Assembly (NCBI RefSeq): GCF_000015165.1
Contig: NC_009485.1
Span: 558,001 to 622,000, forward strand
Direction: 5' to 3'
Length of the DNA stretch: 64,000 nt
Origin: Bradyrhizobium sp. BTAi1
Lineage (GTDB): Bacteria; Pseudomonadota; Alphaproteobacteria; Rhizobiales; Xanthobacteraceae
Position numbers and translations under genes: made by a program
Shown: in pieces, positions 9,142 through 17,369 of the stretch
How positions within the stretch are numbered: position 1 is the stretch's first letter
How the letters are laid out: every line of letters begins with the position of its first letter
The notes under the pieces: model-generated
The model's input: only the letters and a program-made list of their open reading frames with translations
Told to the model about the DNA's origin: nothing
The model's database searches: none

Positions 9142-9235
9142 CTGGCAAGATGCCAGTCGCGCTCACCCGAGGAAATGTCGGTCGCTTCGAAATTCGTCGC
9201 TTCGACAGCTCAAGAAACCACAAGGCGAGCAAGCC

Positions 9236-10870
9236 ATGGTGCAGGTCAATCCGGGGCAGGGCGCAAGCCACGCGAAGGTTCAGTTCGGCTATCACCGGCA
9301 CGGCGATCAGGATCGGGCCGCGCCGGCCGAACATCCGGTCGTCGTCGTGGGCGCCGGCCCGGTGGGCCTGTCCTTCGCGATTGATCTCGCGCAGCGTGGT
9401 CACGCGGTCGTTGTGCTGGACGATGCCGATCGGATCGGCGAAGGCTCGCGCGCGATATGTTTCTCCAAGCGTTCGCTGGATTATTGGGACCGGCTCGGTG
9501 TCGGCGACCGCATGGTCGACAAGGGCGTGGTATGGAACGTCGGTCGCATCTTCCACGGGCCGTCCGAACTCTATCAGTTCAATTTGCTGCCGGAGCCGGG
9601 ACACAAGCGGCCGGCCTTCATCAACCTGCAGCAATTCTACGCCGAGGCGTATCTCGTTGATCGCGTCAACGAACTGCCGGAGATCTCGCTGCGTTGGCGC
9701 AACAAGGTGACCGCGCTGGAACAGCGCAATGATCGCGCCGTCCTGACGATCGAGACTCCCGACGGCCCCTATCGGCTGTCGGCGCGATATGTCGTGGCCT
9801 GCGACGGCGCCCGCTCGTCGCTGCGCCAGATGGTCGGCGCAGGCTTTTCCGGCAAAGTGTTCGAGGATCAGTTCCTGATCGCCGACGTCAAGATGACCGC
9901 GGAGTTTCCGACCGAGCGCTGGTTCTGGTTCGATCCGCCGTTTCATGCCGGTCGCTCGGCGCTGCTGCATCGCCAGCCCGACGACGTCTGGCGCATCGAT
10001 CTGCAGCTGACCCCGGACTGCGATCCTCAGGTCGAGAAGAAGCCCGAGAACGTGCGGCCGCGCATCGCACGCATGCTCGGCCATGACGAGTTCGAATTCG
10101 AATGGATCTCGATCTACAAATTCCAGTGCCGGCGCATGCAGCGGTTCATCCATGGCAGCGTGATCTTCGCTGGCGATTCCGCGCATCAGGTCTCGCCGTT
10201 CGGCGCCCGCGGCGCCAATTCGGGTCTCGAGGATGCGGAGAACCTGTCCTGGAAGCTCGATCGCGTGCTGCGCGGAACCTCGCCATCGCAGCTACTTGAG
10301 ACCTACCACATCGAGCGCAGCGCCGCGGCCGATGAGAACATCCGCGAATCGACCCGTGCCACCGATTTCATGGCGCCGGTCAGCGCGCAGGAGGCGCGGC
10401 TGCGCAAGGCGGTGCTGTCCCTGGCTAAGGAGACCGAGTTCGGCAAGCGCATGGTCAATGGCGGCCGGCTCTCGGTGCCCTCGGTCTATGAGACGCCGCT
10501 GTCGACGGCCGATGCCGAGGAATGGCAGGGCGGGCCTTGTCCGGGAACTTCGATGCTGGATGCGCCGCTCAAAGCGACCGATGGACGGCACCTTCATCTC
10601 ACCGATGCGTTCAATGTCTTGGGCCGGCGCTTCACGTTGCTGGCTTTCGCCAATGGCGGGGACGTCGATGCGCCCGACGAGGTGGGCGTCGTTCGGATTG
10701 ATGGAGATGACGGATTCGCGGACGCCGAAGGCTTCGCTGGGAAACGCTACGATGCCAAGCCCGGCACCGCCTATCTGCTCCGTCCCGACGGCTACGTCGC
10801 GGCCCGCTTCCGGCATCCGACGCGGGCAGCGATCGCGGCCGCCGTGGCGCGCGCGTCCGGCCTGAACTGA
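9236..10870 (+). CDS. FAD-dependent aromatic monooxygenase (MhpA/PheA-like)
   Basis: This 544-residue class A flavoprotein hydroxylase shows all three fingerprints: the N-terminal GxGxxG FAD fold VVVVGAGPVGLSFAIDLA, the DG motif RYVVACDGARSSLRQ, and the GD motif VIFAGDSAHQVSPFGARGANSG. It ends in a thioredoxin-like C-terminal region typical of the phenol/3-hydroxyphenylpropionate hydroxylase group. Such enzymes use NAD(P)H and O2 to hydroxylate a phenolic ring. In this operon it is followed by DUF2783, MBL-fold, hmgA and fahA genes, so a likely product is homogentisate or a related 2,5-dihydroxylated acid, for example from hydroxyphenylacetate. That substrate is my inference. The start follows AAGGCGAG; upstream in-frame codons lie in the promoter region. 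The ABC-type name 3-(3-hydroxyphenyl)propionate hydroxylase often given to relatives is not proven here. Confidence 0.82.
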   Translation: MVQVNPGQGASHAKVQFGYHRHGDQDRAAPAEHPVVVVGAGPVGLSFAIDLAQRGHAVVVLDDADRIGEGSRAICFSKRSLDYWDRLGVGDRMVDKGVVWNVGRIFHGPSELYQFNLLPEPGHKRPAFINLQQFYAEAYLVDRVNELPEISLRWRNKVTALEQRNDRAVLTIETPDGPYRLSARYVVACDGARSSLRQMVGAGFSGKVFEDQFLIADVKMTAEFPTERWFWFDPPFHAGRSALLHRQPDDVWRIDLQLTPDCDPQVEKKPENVRPRIARMLGHDEFEFEWISIYKFQCRRMQRFIHGSVIFAGDSAHQVSPFGARGANSGLEDAENLSWKLDRVLRGTSPSQLLETYHIERSAAADENIRESTRATDFMAPVSAQEARLRKAVLSLAKETEFGKRMVNGGRLSVPSVYETPLSTADAEEWQGGPCPGTSMLDAPLKATDGRHLHLTDAFNVLGRRFTLLAFANGGDVDAPDEVGVVRIDGDDGFADAEGFAGKRYDAKPGTAYLLRPDGYVAARFRHPTRAAIAAAVARASGLN

Positions 10871-10878
10871 GGGAGCAG

Positions 10879-11109
10879 ATGATGGCACTCTCGACCGCCT
10901 CGAATTTCGCCAAGCCCGACGACGCCTTCCGCGCCGTCGTCGAGGCGCATCGCGGGCTCTCGGAGAAGGACAGCGCCGATCTCGATGCGGCGCTGGTCCT
11001 GATCCTCGCCAATCACATCGGCGACATCACCGTGTTACGCGAGGCGATCACGCTGGCGAAAGGCCGCATGATCGACAGCGTTCAGCAGCAACAACAGCAG
11101 CAGCAATAG
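10879..11109 (+). CDS. DUF2783 small protein with polyglutamine tail
   Basis: This 76-residue protein of the DUF2783 type is helical, with core LSEKDSADLDAALVLILANHIGD. Its function is unknown; the family is seen beside aromatic-acid hydroxylase and homogentisate genes. GGGAGCAG precedes tandem ATG codons (10879 and 10882), and the gene follows the hydroxylase by 8 bp, so the two are cotranscribed. Placement suggests an accessory to the hydroxylase or the MBL-fold protein. The C-terminus is unusual: it ends with eight consecutive glutamines just before the stop, encoded by a pure CAG/CAA run. Confidence 0.72.
   Translation: MMALSTASNFAKPDDAFRAVVEAHRGLSEKDSADLDAALVLILANHIGDITVLREAITLAKGRMIDSVQQQQQQQQ
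11083..11106 (+). repeat. CAG/CAA trinucleotide tract (8 Gln codons)
   Basis: Eight in-frame Gln codons (five CAG, three CAA) form a 24-bp microsatellite at the 3' end of the DUF2783 gene. Slippage here would change tail length by whole codons and leave the stop codon in frame. Confidence 0.8.
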
Positions 11110-11132
11110 CGACAGACATAGGGAATGAACTG

Positions 11133-12089
11133 ATGGCGAAGGGTTTCGCATCCACCACGGATCTCGCGGAGAAGAAGGTCACCTTCTCCGAGATCGGCCC
11201 GGATCTCTATGCCTTCACGGCCGAGGGCGATCCGAACTCGGCCGTGATCGTCGGCGACGATGGCTGCATCGTGTTCGACGCGCAGGCAACGCCCGCGATG
11301 GCCAACAAGGTCATCGAACGCGTCAAGACGGTCACGGACAAGCCGATCAAATATGTCGTGCTGTCGCATTATCACGCGGTGCGCGTGCTCGGCGCCTCGG
11401 CCTATCACGCGCAAGGCATCGTCGCCTCGCAGGAGACGCACCGGCTGATCGTCGAGCGCGGACAGCAGGACTGGGATTCGGAGTATGGCCGCTTCCCGCG
11501 GCTGTTCCAGGATGCGCAGAGCATTCCCGGCCTGACCTGGCCGACACTGACCTTCGAAGGCGAGATGACGATCCATCTCGGCAAGCGCGAGGTGCAACTG
11601 ATTCAGCTGGGCGCGGGCCATACGTCGGGCGACATCGTCGCCTGGGTGCCGGACGCCGAGGTCATGTTCTCCGGCGATCTCATCGAATATCACTCGGCCT
11701 GCTATTGCGGCGACGCCTATCTGCGCGAATGGCCGTCGACGCTGAACGAGATCCGCGACTTCAATCCCAAGGCGATCGCGCCCGGGCGCGGCGACGCGCT
11801 GAAGGGCGAAGCCACCGTGCGCGAGGCGATCGCGATGACGCGTGACTTCGTCACCTCGCTCTATGGCGCCGCCGAGATGTCGGTCGCCAAAGGGCGCAGC
11901 CTGAAGGAATCGATGGCGGCGACGCGCGAGGTCATGGATCCGAAATTCGCGAGCTTCGCCATCTATGAGCATTGTCTGCCGTTCAACGTGTCGCGCGCCT
12001 ATGACGAGGCCAGCGGCATCGACGATCCCGTGATCTGGACCGCCGAGCGCGACCGCGAGATGTGGGCCCGCCTGCAAGGAGAAGGATGA
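11133..12089 (+). CDS. MBL-fold metallo-hydrolase with altered metal motif
   Basis: This 318-residue metallo-beta-lactamase-fold protein is coupled to hmgA (its TGA overlaps the hmgA ATG). The fold is clear: an N-terminal strand region [16 protein letters not shown], then the first metal motif, then [25 protein letters not shown]. The canonical HxHxDH motif appears here as HYHAVR, keeping the two zinc-site-1 histidines but lacking the Asp-His pair that supplies site 2. The later His (in GHTSGD) and Asp (in FSGDL) are retained. A mononuclear or iron enzyme is possible. Its position between DUF2783 and hmgA suggests a thioester or lactone hydrolase step in the aromatic pathway, but no substrate can be assigned. 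Confidence 0.75.
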   Translation: MAKGFASTTDLAEKKVTFSEIGPDLYAFTAEGDPNSAVIVGDDGCIVFDAQATPAMANKVIERVKTVTDKPIKYVVLSHYHAVRVLGASAYHAQGIVASQETHRLIVERGQQDWDSEYGRFPRLFQDAQSIPGLTWPTLTFEGEMTIHLGKREVQLIQLGAGHTSGDIVAWVPDAEVMFSGDLIEYHSACYCGDAYLREWPSTLNEIRDFNPKAIAPGRGDALKGEATVREAIAMTRDFVTSLYGAAEMSVAKGRSLKESMAATREVMDPKFASFAIYEHCLPFNVSRAYDEASGIDDPVIWTAERDREMWARLQGEG

Positions 12090-13435
12090 TGAACATCAAT
12101 ACATCGCCTGACCAGCTCAGCCGCGCCTCGGCGCAGGTTACGCCGGGCTACATGTCCGGCTTTGGCAATTCGTTCGAGACCGAGGCGCTGCCCGGCGCGC
12201 TGCCGATCGGCCGTAACTCGCCGCAGCGCTGCGCCTATGGCCTCTATGCCGAGCAGCTTTCCGGCTCGCCCTTCACCGCGCCGCGCGGCTCCAACGAGCG
12301 CTCCTGGCTGTATCGCATCCGTCCTTCGGTGAAGCACTCCGGCCGCTTCGCGAAGGTCGACGCCGGGCTGTGGCGCACGGCGCCGTGCCACGAGCAGGAG
12401 ATCACGGTGCAGCAGCTGCGCTGGGATCCGACACCGGTGCCGTCCGGTGAGGTCACCTTCCTGCAGGGCGTGCAGACCATGACGACGGCGGGCGACGCCG
12501 CGACGCAGTCCGGCATGGCCGCGCATGTCTATGTCATCACCAAGTCGATGGTCGATCAGCATTTCTACAATGCTGACGGCGAACTGATGTTCGTGCTGCA
12601 GCAGGGACGCCTGTTGTTCGTCACCGAGTTCGGCCGCATCGATGCCGCGCCCGGCGAGATCGTCATGATCCCGCGCGGCGTCAAGTTCCGTGTCGAGCTT
12701 CCGGCAGGGCCGGCGCGGGGCTATCTGTGTGAGAATTATGGCGGGGCTTTCACCCTGCCGGAGCGTGGCCCGATCGGCGCCAACTGCCTCGCCAACGCCC
12801 GCGACTTCCTGACGCCAGTCGCTTCGTATGAGGACAAGGACACGCCGACCGAGCTCTACGTGAAGTGGGGCGGTGCGCTGTTCAAGACCGAGCTGAAGCA
12901 CTCGCCGATCGACGTCGTCGCCTGGCATGGCAACTACGCGCCATACAAATATGATCTGCGAACCTTCTCGCCGGTCGGCGCCATCGGTTTCGATCATCCC
13001 GATCCATCGATCTTCACGGTGCTGACCTCGCCGTCGGAAACGGCCGGCACGGCCAATATCGACTTCGTGATCTTCCCCGAGCGCTGGATGGTGGCCGACA
13101 ACACCTTCCGTCCGCCATGGTATCACATGAACATCATGTCCGAATTCATGGGCCTGATCTACGGCGTCTACGACGCCAAGCCGCAGGGCTTCGTTCCCGG
13201 CGGCATGTCGCTGCACAATTGCATGCTGCCGCACGGACCGGATCGCGAGGCGTTCGATCACGCCAGCAATGGCGAGTTGAAGCCGGTGAAGCTCACGGGC
13301 ACTATGGCCTTCATGTTCGAGACCCGCTTCCCGCAGCGGATCACCAAGCATGCGGCGGAGTCCAGCACACTGCAGCCGGATTACGCGGACTGCTGGAACG
13401 GACTGGAAAAGCGTTTTGATCCGAACCGGCCTTAG
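12089..13435 (+). CDS. hmgA: Homogentisate 1,2-dioxygenase
   Basis: HmgA opens the ring of homogentisate to maleylacetoacetate with O2 and a non-haem Fe(II), the central step of tyrosine and phenylalanine breakdown. The 448-residue protein has the family N-terminus ([19 protein letters not shown]) and, in the C-terminal half, the metal motif [16 protein letters not shown] supplying His and Glu, followed by [12 protein letters not shown] supplying the other His. Length is normal for the family. I use the second of two adjacent ATG codons (12089) because AAGGAG lies 7 bp upstream; the first (12086) overlaps the MBL stop more. It is translationally coupled to the upstream gene. fahA follows after a palindromic repeat. 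Confidence 0.96.
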   Translation: MNINTSPDQLSRASAQVTPGYMSGFGNSFETEALPGALPIGRNSPQRCAYGLYAEQLSGSPFTAPRGSNERSWLYRIRPSVKHSGRFAKVDAGLWRTAPCHEQEITVQQLRWDPTPVPSGEVTFLQGVQTMTTAGDAATQSGMAAHVYVITKSMVDQHFYNADGELMFVLQQGRLLFVTEFGRIDAAPGEIVMIPRGVKFRVELPAGPARGYLCENYGGAFTLPERGPIGANCLANARDFLTPVASYEDKDTPTELYVKWGGALFKTELKHSPIDVVAWHGNYAPYKYDLRTFSPVGAIGFDHPDPSIFTVLTSPSETAGTANIDFVIFPERWMVADNTFRPPWYHMNIMSEFMGLIYGVYDAKPQGFVPGGMSLHNCMLPHGPDREAFDHASNGELKPVKLTGTMAFMFETRFPQRITKHAAESSTLQPDYADCWNGLEKRFDPNRP

Positions 13436-13454
13436 AGACAACGATGTCAACGCC

Positions 13455-13540
13455 GTCATGGCCGGGCTTGACCCGGCCATCCAGGACACTTCCGTCCCGT
13501 CCGGTTAGACATGGATGCCCGGGTCAAGCCCGGGCATGAC
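13455..13540. repeat. Paired REP-like palindromes between hmgA and fahA
   Basis: Two hairpin-forming units face each other: ATGGCCGGGC/CCCGGCCAT (13458-13480) and ATGCCCGGG/CCCGGGCAT (13515-13537). They are of the kind repeated in Bradyrhizobium intergenic DNA and could form stem-loops in the hmgA-fahA transcript. Confidence 0.75.
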
Positions 13541-13561
13541 GACTTGGTTTGGAGAAGCATT

Positions 13562-14836
13562 TTGACCCACCCCAACGATCCCTCGCTCCGCTCCTTCATC
13601 CCGGTCGATCCGGCGTCGGACTTCCCGATCCAGAACCTACCCTATGGCGTGTTCTCCGCCGCCGACTCGCCCAAGCCACGCGTCGGTGTCGCCATTGGCG
13701 ATGTCGTGCTCGATCTTGCCGTGCTCGAGGATGAAGGCCTGCTCGATCTGTCGCCGGCCTATGAGGTTTTCGCGCAGCCTTCGCTCAACGCCTTCATGGC
13801 GCTCGGCCCAGCGGTGTGGACGAAGACCCGCGCCGCGATCAGTGCTCTCTTGCGCCACGACAATCCGCGGCTGCGCGACGACAAGCCGCTGCGCAGCCGG
13901 GCACTGCTGCTGCAGAAGGATGTCAGGCTGCATCTGCCATTTGATGTCGCCGGCTACACCGATTTCTACTCCTCAAAGGAACACGCCACCAATGTCGGCG
14001 TGATGTTCCGCGGCAAGGACAATGCGCTGCAGCCGAACTGGCTGCACATGCCGATCGGCTATAATGGCCGCGCCTCGACCGTGGTCGTGTCGGGCACCCC
14101 GGTGCGCCGGCCGCGCGGGCAGCTGAAGCCGCCGAGCGCTGAAGTGCCGAGTTTCGGCCCGTGCAAGCGGCTCGATTTCGAGCTGGAGATGGGGGTCGTC
14201 ATCGGCCAATCGTCTGCGCTCGGCGAGATGCTGACCGAGGCGCAGGCGGAGGCGATGATCTTCGGCTTCGTGCTGCTCAATGACTGGAGCGCGCGCGACA
14301 TCCAGCAATGGGAATATGTGCCGCTCGGCCCGTTCCAGGCCAAGGTGTTCGCGACCTCGATCAGCCCCTGGGTGGTCACGCGCGAGGCGCTGGAGCCGTT
14401 CCGCGTACAGGGGCCGGTCCAGGACCCGATGCCGCTGCCTTATTTGCAGCAGGCGCATGCGCAGAACTACGATCTCGCGCTCGAGGTTGCCCTGCGCGCC
14501 TCCGGCAGTAACGCACCACAGCGCATCTCGCAGACCAATTTCAAATACATGTACTGGTCGAGCGTGCAGCAGCTGATGCACCATGCGTCGTCCGGCTGCG
14601 CCATGAGCGTCGGTGATCTCCTGGGATCGGGCACCATCTCTGGTCCCGAGAAGCACCAGCGCGGCAGCCTGCTGGAGATCAGCTGGAACGGCAGCGAGCC
14701 AGTCGAACTCCCGGGCGGTGTGACGCGCACGTTCCTCGAGGACGGCGATTCGCTCGTGATGCGCGGCTGGTGCCAGGGACAGGGCTATCGCGTCGGCTTC
14801 GGCGAGGTCGAGGGCACGATCGTTCCAGCGGGTTAG
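13562..14836 (+). CDS. fahA: Fumarylacetoacetase
   Basis: This enzyme hydrolyses fumarylacetoacetate to fumarate and acetoacetate, the last step of tyrosine degradation. The 424-residue protein has the N-terminal SH3-like domain (IPVDPASDFPIQNLPYGVFS), then the catalytic FAH fold with DFYSSKEHATNVG, the metal-binding RLDFELEMGVVIG and LLNDWSARDIQQWEYVPLGPF, and the late signature GTISGPEKHQRGSLLEISW. The longest frame begins at an ATG at 13511, but its first residues (MDARVKPGHDD) are just translation of the palindromic repeat. The real start is most likely TTG at 13562, with GGAG 7 bp upstream. No isomerase gene (maleylacetoacetate to fumarylacetoacetate) is adjacent. Confidence 0.93.
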   Translation: MTHPNDPSLRSFIPVDPASDFPIQNLPYGVFSAADSPKPRVGVAIGDVVLDLAVLEDEGLLDLSPAYEVFAQPSLNAFMALGPAVWTKTRAAISALLRHDNPRLRDDKPLRSRALLLQKDVRLHLPFDVAGYTDFYSSKEHATNVGVMFRGKDNALQPNWLHMPIGYNGRASTVVVSGTPVRRPRGQLKPPSAEVPSFGPCKRLDFELEMGVVIGQSSALGEMLTEAQAEAMIFGFVLLNDWSARDIQQWEYVPLGPFQAKVFATSISPWVVTREALEPFRVQGPVQDPMPLPYLQQAHAQNYDLALEVALRASGSNAPQRISQTNFKYMYWSSVQQLMHHASSGCAMSVGDLLGSGTISGPEKHQRGSLLEISWNGSEPVELPGGVTRTFLEDGDSLVMRGWCQGQGYRVGFGEVEGTIVPAG

Positions 14837-14840
14837 CTCT

Positions 14841-14865
14841 CATTGCTTCGCTCACGCTCGCAATG
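14841..14865. repeat. Short palindromic repeat after fahA
   Basis: CATTGC (14841-14846) and GCAATG (14860-14865) form an imperfect stem. The sequence matches the arms of the larger repeat at 17001-17094. It lies between convergent fahA and the DUF1272 gene. Confidence 0.5.
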
Positions 14866-14873
14866 ACGGCGGT

Positions 14874-15185
14874 CTAGCGGCTATCTGGAGCAACGTCCTT
14901 CACGCGAGCCACGAAAGCGGCAACGTCCTCCGCCGCATACTTCAGATGCACCCGCTTGTCCGACGGCAGCTGTTTCGTCACGCAGGCGCCCGGTCGCCAT
15001 TCGTGGGCTGGACGGATCGGCCGCGGGGCAAAGCCGCCGCCGCAGTTCGGGCAGACGTTGAACAGCCTTGTTTCCACGCAATCGGCGCAGAAGGTGCACT
15101 CGTAGGAGCAGATGCGCGCGTCCGTCGCGGCGGGCGGCAGGTCCTTGTCGCAGGACTCACAGTTGGGGCGAAGCTGCAGCGCCAT
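14874..15185 (-). CDS. DUF1272 zinc-ribbon protein
   Basis: This 103-residue protein contains four cysteine knuckles: CESC, CSYEC, CADC and CPNC (residues about 9-53). They form a double zinc ribbon typical of DUF1272, and a basic tail follows. I chose the MALQLRPN start because the family begins there; the longer frame upstream is unrelated. The function is unknown, and small zinc ribbons may bind nucleic acid or act as redox/zinc accessory proteins. It is convergent with fahA and lies downstream of the Lrp gene in the same direction, 89 bp away. Confidence 0.75.
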   Translation of the reverse strand: MALQLRPNCESCDKDLPPAATDARICSYECTFCADCVETRLFNVCPNCGGGFAPRPIRPAHEWRPGACVTKQLPSDKRVHLKYAAEDVAAFVARVKDVAPDSR

Positions 15186-15274
15186 GGTCGTCTCGCTGAT
15201 GGTCTGGCCCGCGCAGTGTCGCAAAGCCGTGCCGCGATGTGGAGGCCGCAATTCCCTCGATTTGCGCCACGCGC

Positions 15275-15754
15275 TCAGCTGCGCGGCAGCGCGGCCAGCG
15301 GCAGCTTCGCGCTCTCCTTGATGCGGTCGAGCACGATCGAGGAGCGCACATGCGCCACGCTCTGATGCGGCATCAGCACGTTGTTGACGATGTCGGACAG
15401 GCTCTTGAGGTCGCGCAGCACCACCTTGAGCAGATAATCGGAATCCCCGGTCAGCGCATAGGCCTCCTGGATCTCGTCGACGCGGTTCACCAGTGCGCGA
15501 AACTTTTGCGCGTTGTCGGGCGAATGCGTCGCCAAGGTGATCTGGATGAAGGCGATCAGCTCGAAGCCGAGCGCCTGGCTGGCGAGCTGCGCGCGATAGC
15601 CTGCGATGACCCCGTCCTCCTCCAGCCGCATCCGGCGTCGCGAGCATTGCGAGGCGGAGAGGCCGGCGATCTCCGCCAGCTCCTGGTTGGTCAGCCGGCC
15701 GTCATCCTGCAGCGCGGCGAGGAGGCGGAGATCGAAGCTGTCGACGGAAATCAT
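15275..15754 (-). CDS. Lrp/AsnC family regulator, divergent from hpd
   Basis: This 159-residue feast/famine regulator has an N-terminal HTH (DLRLLAALQDDGRLTNQELAEIAGLSASQCSRRRMRLEEDG) and a C-terminal RAM/ACT-like ligand domain containing ALTGDSDYLLKVVLRDLKSL. Lrp proteins of this type usually sense an amino acid. Divergence from hpd over 121 bp, with two matching palindromes between them, makes tyrosine- or phenylalanine-responsive control of hpd the natural inference. The start at MISVDSFDLR matches the family N-terminus. Confidence 0.9.
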   Translation of the reverse strand: MISVDSFDLRLLAALQDDGRLTNQELAEIAGLSASQCSRRRMRLEEDGVIAGYRAQLASQALGFELIAFIQITLATHSPDNAQKFRALVNRVDEIQEAYALTGDSDYLLKVVLRDLKSLSDIVNNVLMPHQSVAHVRSSIVLDRIKESAKLPLAALPRS

Positions 15755-15772
15755 GCGTATTTTCCTCAGATC

Positions 15773-15789
15773 ATGCACGGATCGTGCAT
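15773..15789. promoter_or_regulatory. Candidate Lrp operator 1
   Basis: ATGCACG-GAT-CGTGCAT is a perfect 7-bp inverted repeat with a 3-bp centre, 19 bp upstream of the Lrp start. Size and symmetry fit an Lrp dimer site. Confidence 0.6.
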
Positions 15790-15814
15790 ATCCTGGCGAA
15801 AATGACAATGGTTT

Positions 15815-15827
15815 GCATGCTCCATGC
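15815..15827. promoter_or_regulatory. Candidate Lrp operator 2
   Basis: GCATG-CTC-CATGC is a second inverted repeat with the same 3-bp centre. Its centre is 40 bp (about four helical turns) from operator 1, on the same face of the helix, 49 bp before the hpd start. Confidence 0.5.
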
Positions 15828-15875
15828 GCCCAATCCGAGGGATCATAACGCAGGTCAGCCAAAGGAGCTCCGCCG

Positions 15876-16994
15876 ATGGGTCCGTTTCCGCACGATGCGC
15901 CGCCTGCCACCCTCTCTGCCGACAATCCGATGGGCACCGACGGCTTCGAGTTTGTCGAATACGCCCATCCCGATGCGGCTCAGCTGCACGCGCTGTTCAA
16001 GCTGATGGGCTTCGCTCCGGTCGCCCGCCACAAGACCAAGGCGATCACGGTCTACCGCCAGGGCGACATCAACTATCTCGTCAACGAGGAGCCCGGCAGC
16101 CACGGCCACGACTTCGTCGCCGCGCACGGTCCCTGCGCACCGTCGATGGCGTTCCGCGTGGTCGATGCGAAGAAAGCCTATGCGCGGGCGGTCGCGCTCG
16201 GGGCTGAGCCGGCGGATCTGCAGCCTTCGCAGAAGGCGCTCGACGTTCCCGCGATCAAGGGGATCGGCGGCAGCGTGCTGTATCTGGTCGACCGCTACGG
16301 CGCCAAGGGCTCGGCCTATGATCTCGAATTCGACTGGCTCGGGGCCCGCGATCCGCGGCCGGCGGGCTCGGGCCTCTATTACATCGACCATCTGACTCAC
16401 AACGTGCGTCGCGGCCGCATGAATGTGTGGACCGGCTTCTATGAGAGACTGTTCAACTTCCGGCAGATCCGCTTCTTCGACATCGAGGGTCGCGCCTCCG
16501 GCCTGTTCTCGCGTGCGTTGACCAGCCCTGACGGCAAGATCCGCATCCCGATCAACGAGGACGCGGGCGACTCCGGCCAGATCGAGGAATATCTGAAGGT
16601 CTATCGCGGCGAGGGCATCCAGCACATCGCCTGCGGCGCCCGCGACATCTACGCCACGGTCGAAGGCCTGCGCGCGTCAGGCCTGCCGTTCATGCCGTCG
16701 CCGCCCGACACCTATTTCGAGCGGATCGATGCGCGACTGCCCGGCCATGGCGAAGACATCGCGCGGCTGAAGACGAACGGCATCCTGATCGACGGCGAAG
16801 GCGTCGTCGATGGTGGCCACACCAAGGTGCTCTTGCAGATCTTCTCGGCCAACGCGATCGGGCCGATCTTCTTCGAGTTCATCCAGCGCAAGGGCGACGA
16901 CGGCTTTGGCGAAGGCAACTTCAAGGCGCTGTTCGAGTCGATCGAGGAGGACCAGATCCGTCGCGGTGTGCTGAAGGTGGAGGCGGCGGAGTAG
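15876..16994 (+). CDS. hpd: 4-hydroxyphenylpyruvate dioxygenase
   Basis: This enzyme converts 4-hydroxyphenylpyruvate to homogentisate with O2 and Fe(II). The 372-residue protein is a two-domain vicinal-oxygen-chelate fold. The N-terminal domain starts at GFEFVEYAHPDAAQLHALF. The catalytic C-terminal domain supplies the three iron ligands: His in YIDHLTHNV, His in IQHIACGARDI, and Glu in PIFFEFIQRKG. AAAGGAG lies 8 bp upstream of the ATG. It feeds the hmgA-fahA operon, although it is transcribed separately and is probably controlled by the divergent Lrp protein. Confidence 0.95.
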   Translation: MGPFPHDAPPATLSADNPMGTDGFEFVEYAHPDAAQLHALFKLMGFAPVARHKTKAITVYRQGDINYLVNEEPGSHGHDFVAAHGPCAPSMAFRVVDAKKAYARAVALGAEPADLQPSQKALDVPAIKGIGGSVLYLVDRYGAKGSAYDLEFDWLGARDPRPAGSGLYYIDHLTHNVRRGRMNVWTGFYERLFNFRQIRFFDIEGRASGLFSRALTSPDGKIRIPINEDAGDSGQIEEYLKVYRGEGIQHIACGARDIYATVEGLRASGLPFMPSPPDTYFERIDARLPGHGEDIARLKTNGILIDGEGVVDGGHTKVLLQIFSANAIGPIFFEFIQRKGDDGFGEGNFKALFESIEEDQIRRGVLKVEAAE

Positions 16995-17000
16995 GTCTAT

Positions 17001-17094
17001 CCGTCATTGCGAGGAGCGCAGCGACGAAGCAATCCAGATTCTCGTCGCAGCGCCCCTGGATTGCTTCGCTTCGCCGCTTCGCTCGCAATGACGG
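17001..17094. repeat. Palindromic intergenic repeat after hpd
   Basis: CCGTCATTGCGAGGAGC at the left is mirrored by a GCTCGCAATGACGG right arm, with inner arms GAAGCAATCCAG and CTGGATTGCTTCG. It forms a long cruciform-capable element of about 94 bp, a common type in this bacterial group. Confidence 0.75.
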
Positions 17095-17138
17095 CCTGCG
17101 TGGGAGGCCGTGCGTCGCCAAACAAGCCAAACAAACAG

Positions 17139-17290
17139 TGTCGTCCCGGGCCAGCCTGACGCCGCGCCAGCGGCGTCGGGCGCCGACCCGGGACCCATAC
17201 CGCGTGACCCGTCGGTCGGAGCACGGTGTCAGACGATCTTAGCCACACGACGGCCGGTGGTTATGGGTCCCCGCGTTCGCGGGGACGACA
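17139..17290. repeat. Composite palindromic repeat (GTCGTCCCGGG / CCCCGCG type)
   Basis: The left half (17139-17199) pairs TCGTCCCGGG with CCCGGGAC. The right half (17261-17290) contains GGGTCCCCGCGTTCGCGGGGACGAC. The same two half-types recur at 24871-24992, so this is a dispersed family. Confidence 0.65.
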
Positions 17291-17369
17291 CCGATGTGGA
17301 GGCGCGAGCGTCGTCAACTCATAAGCTTGCTACGGCAGTGCTTCATCGGCACTGCCGCACCGCTATCGT

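Noticed and set aside
13511..13561. N-terminal extension of fahA from ATG 13511
   Set aside because: Its residues are translation of the REP-like palindrome, while TTG 13562 has a correctly spaced ribosome-binding site.
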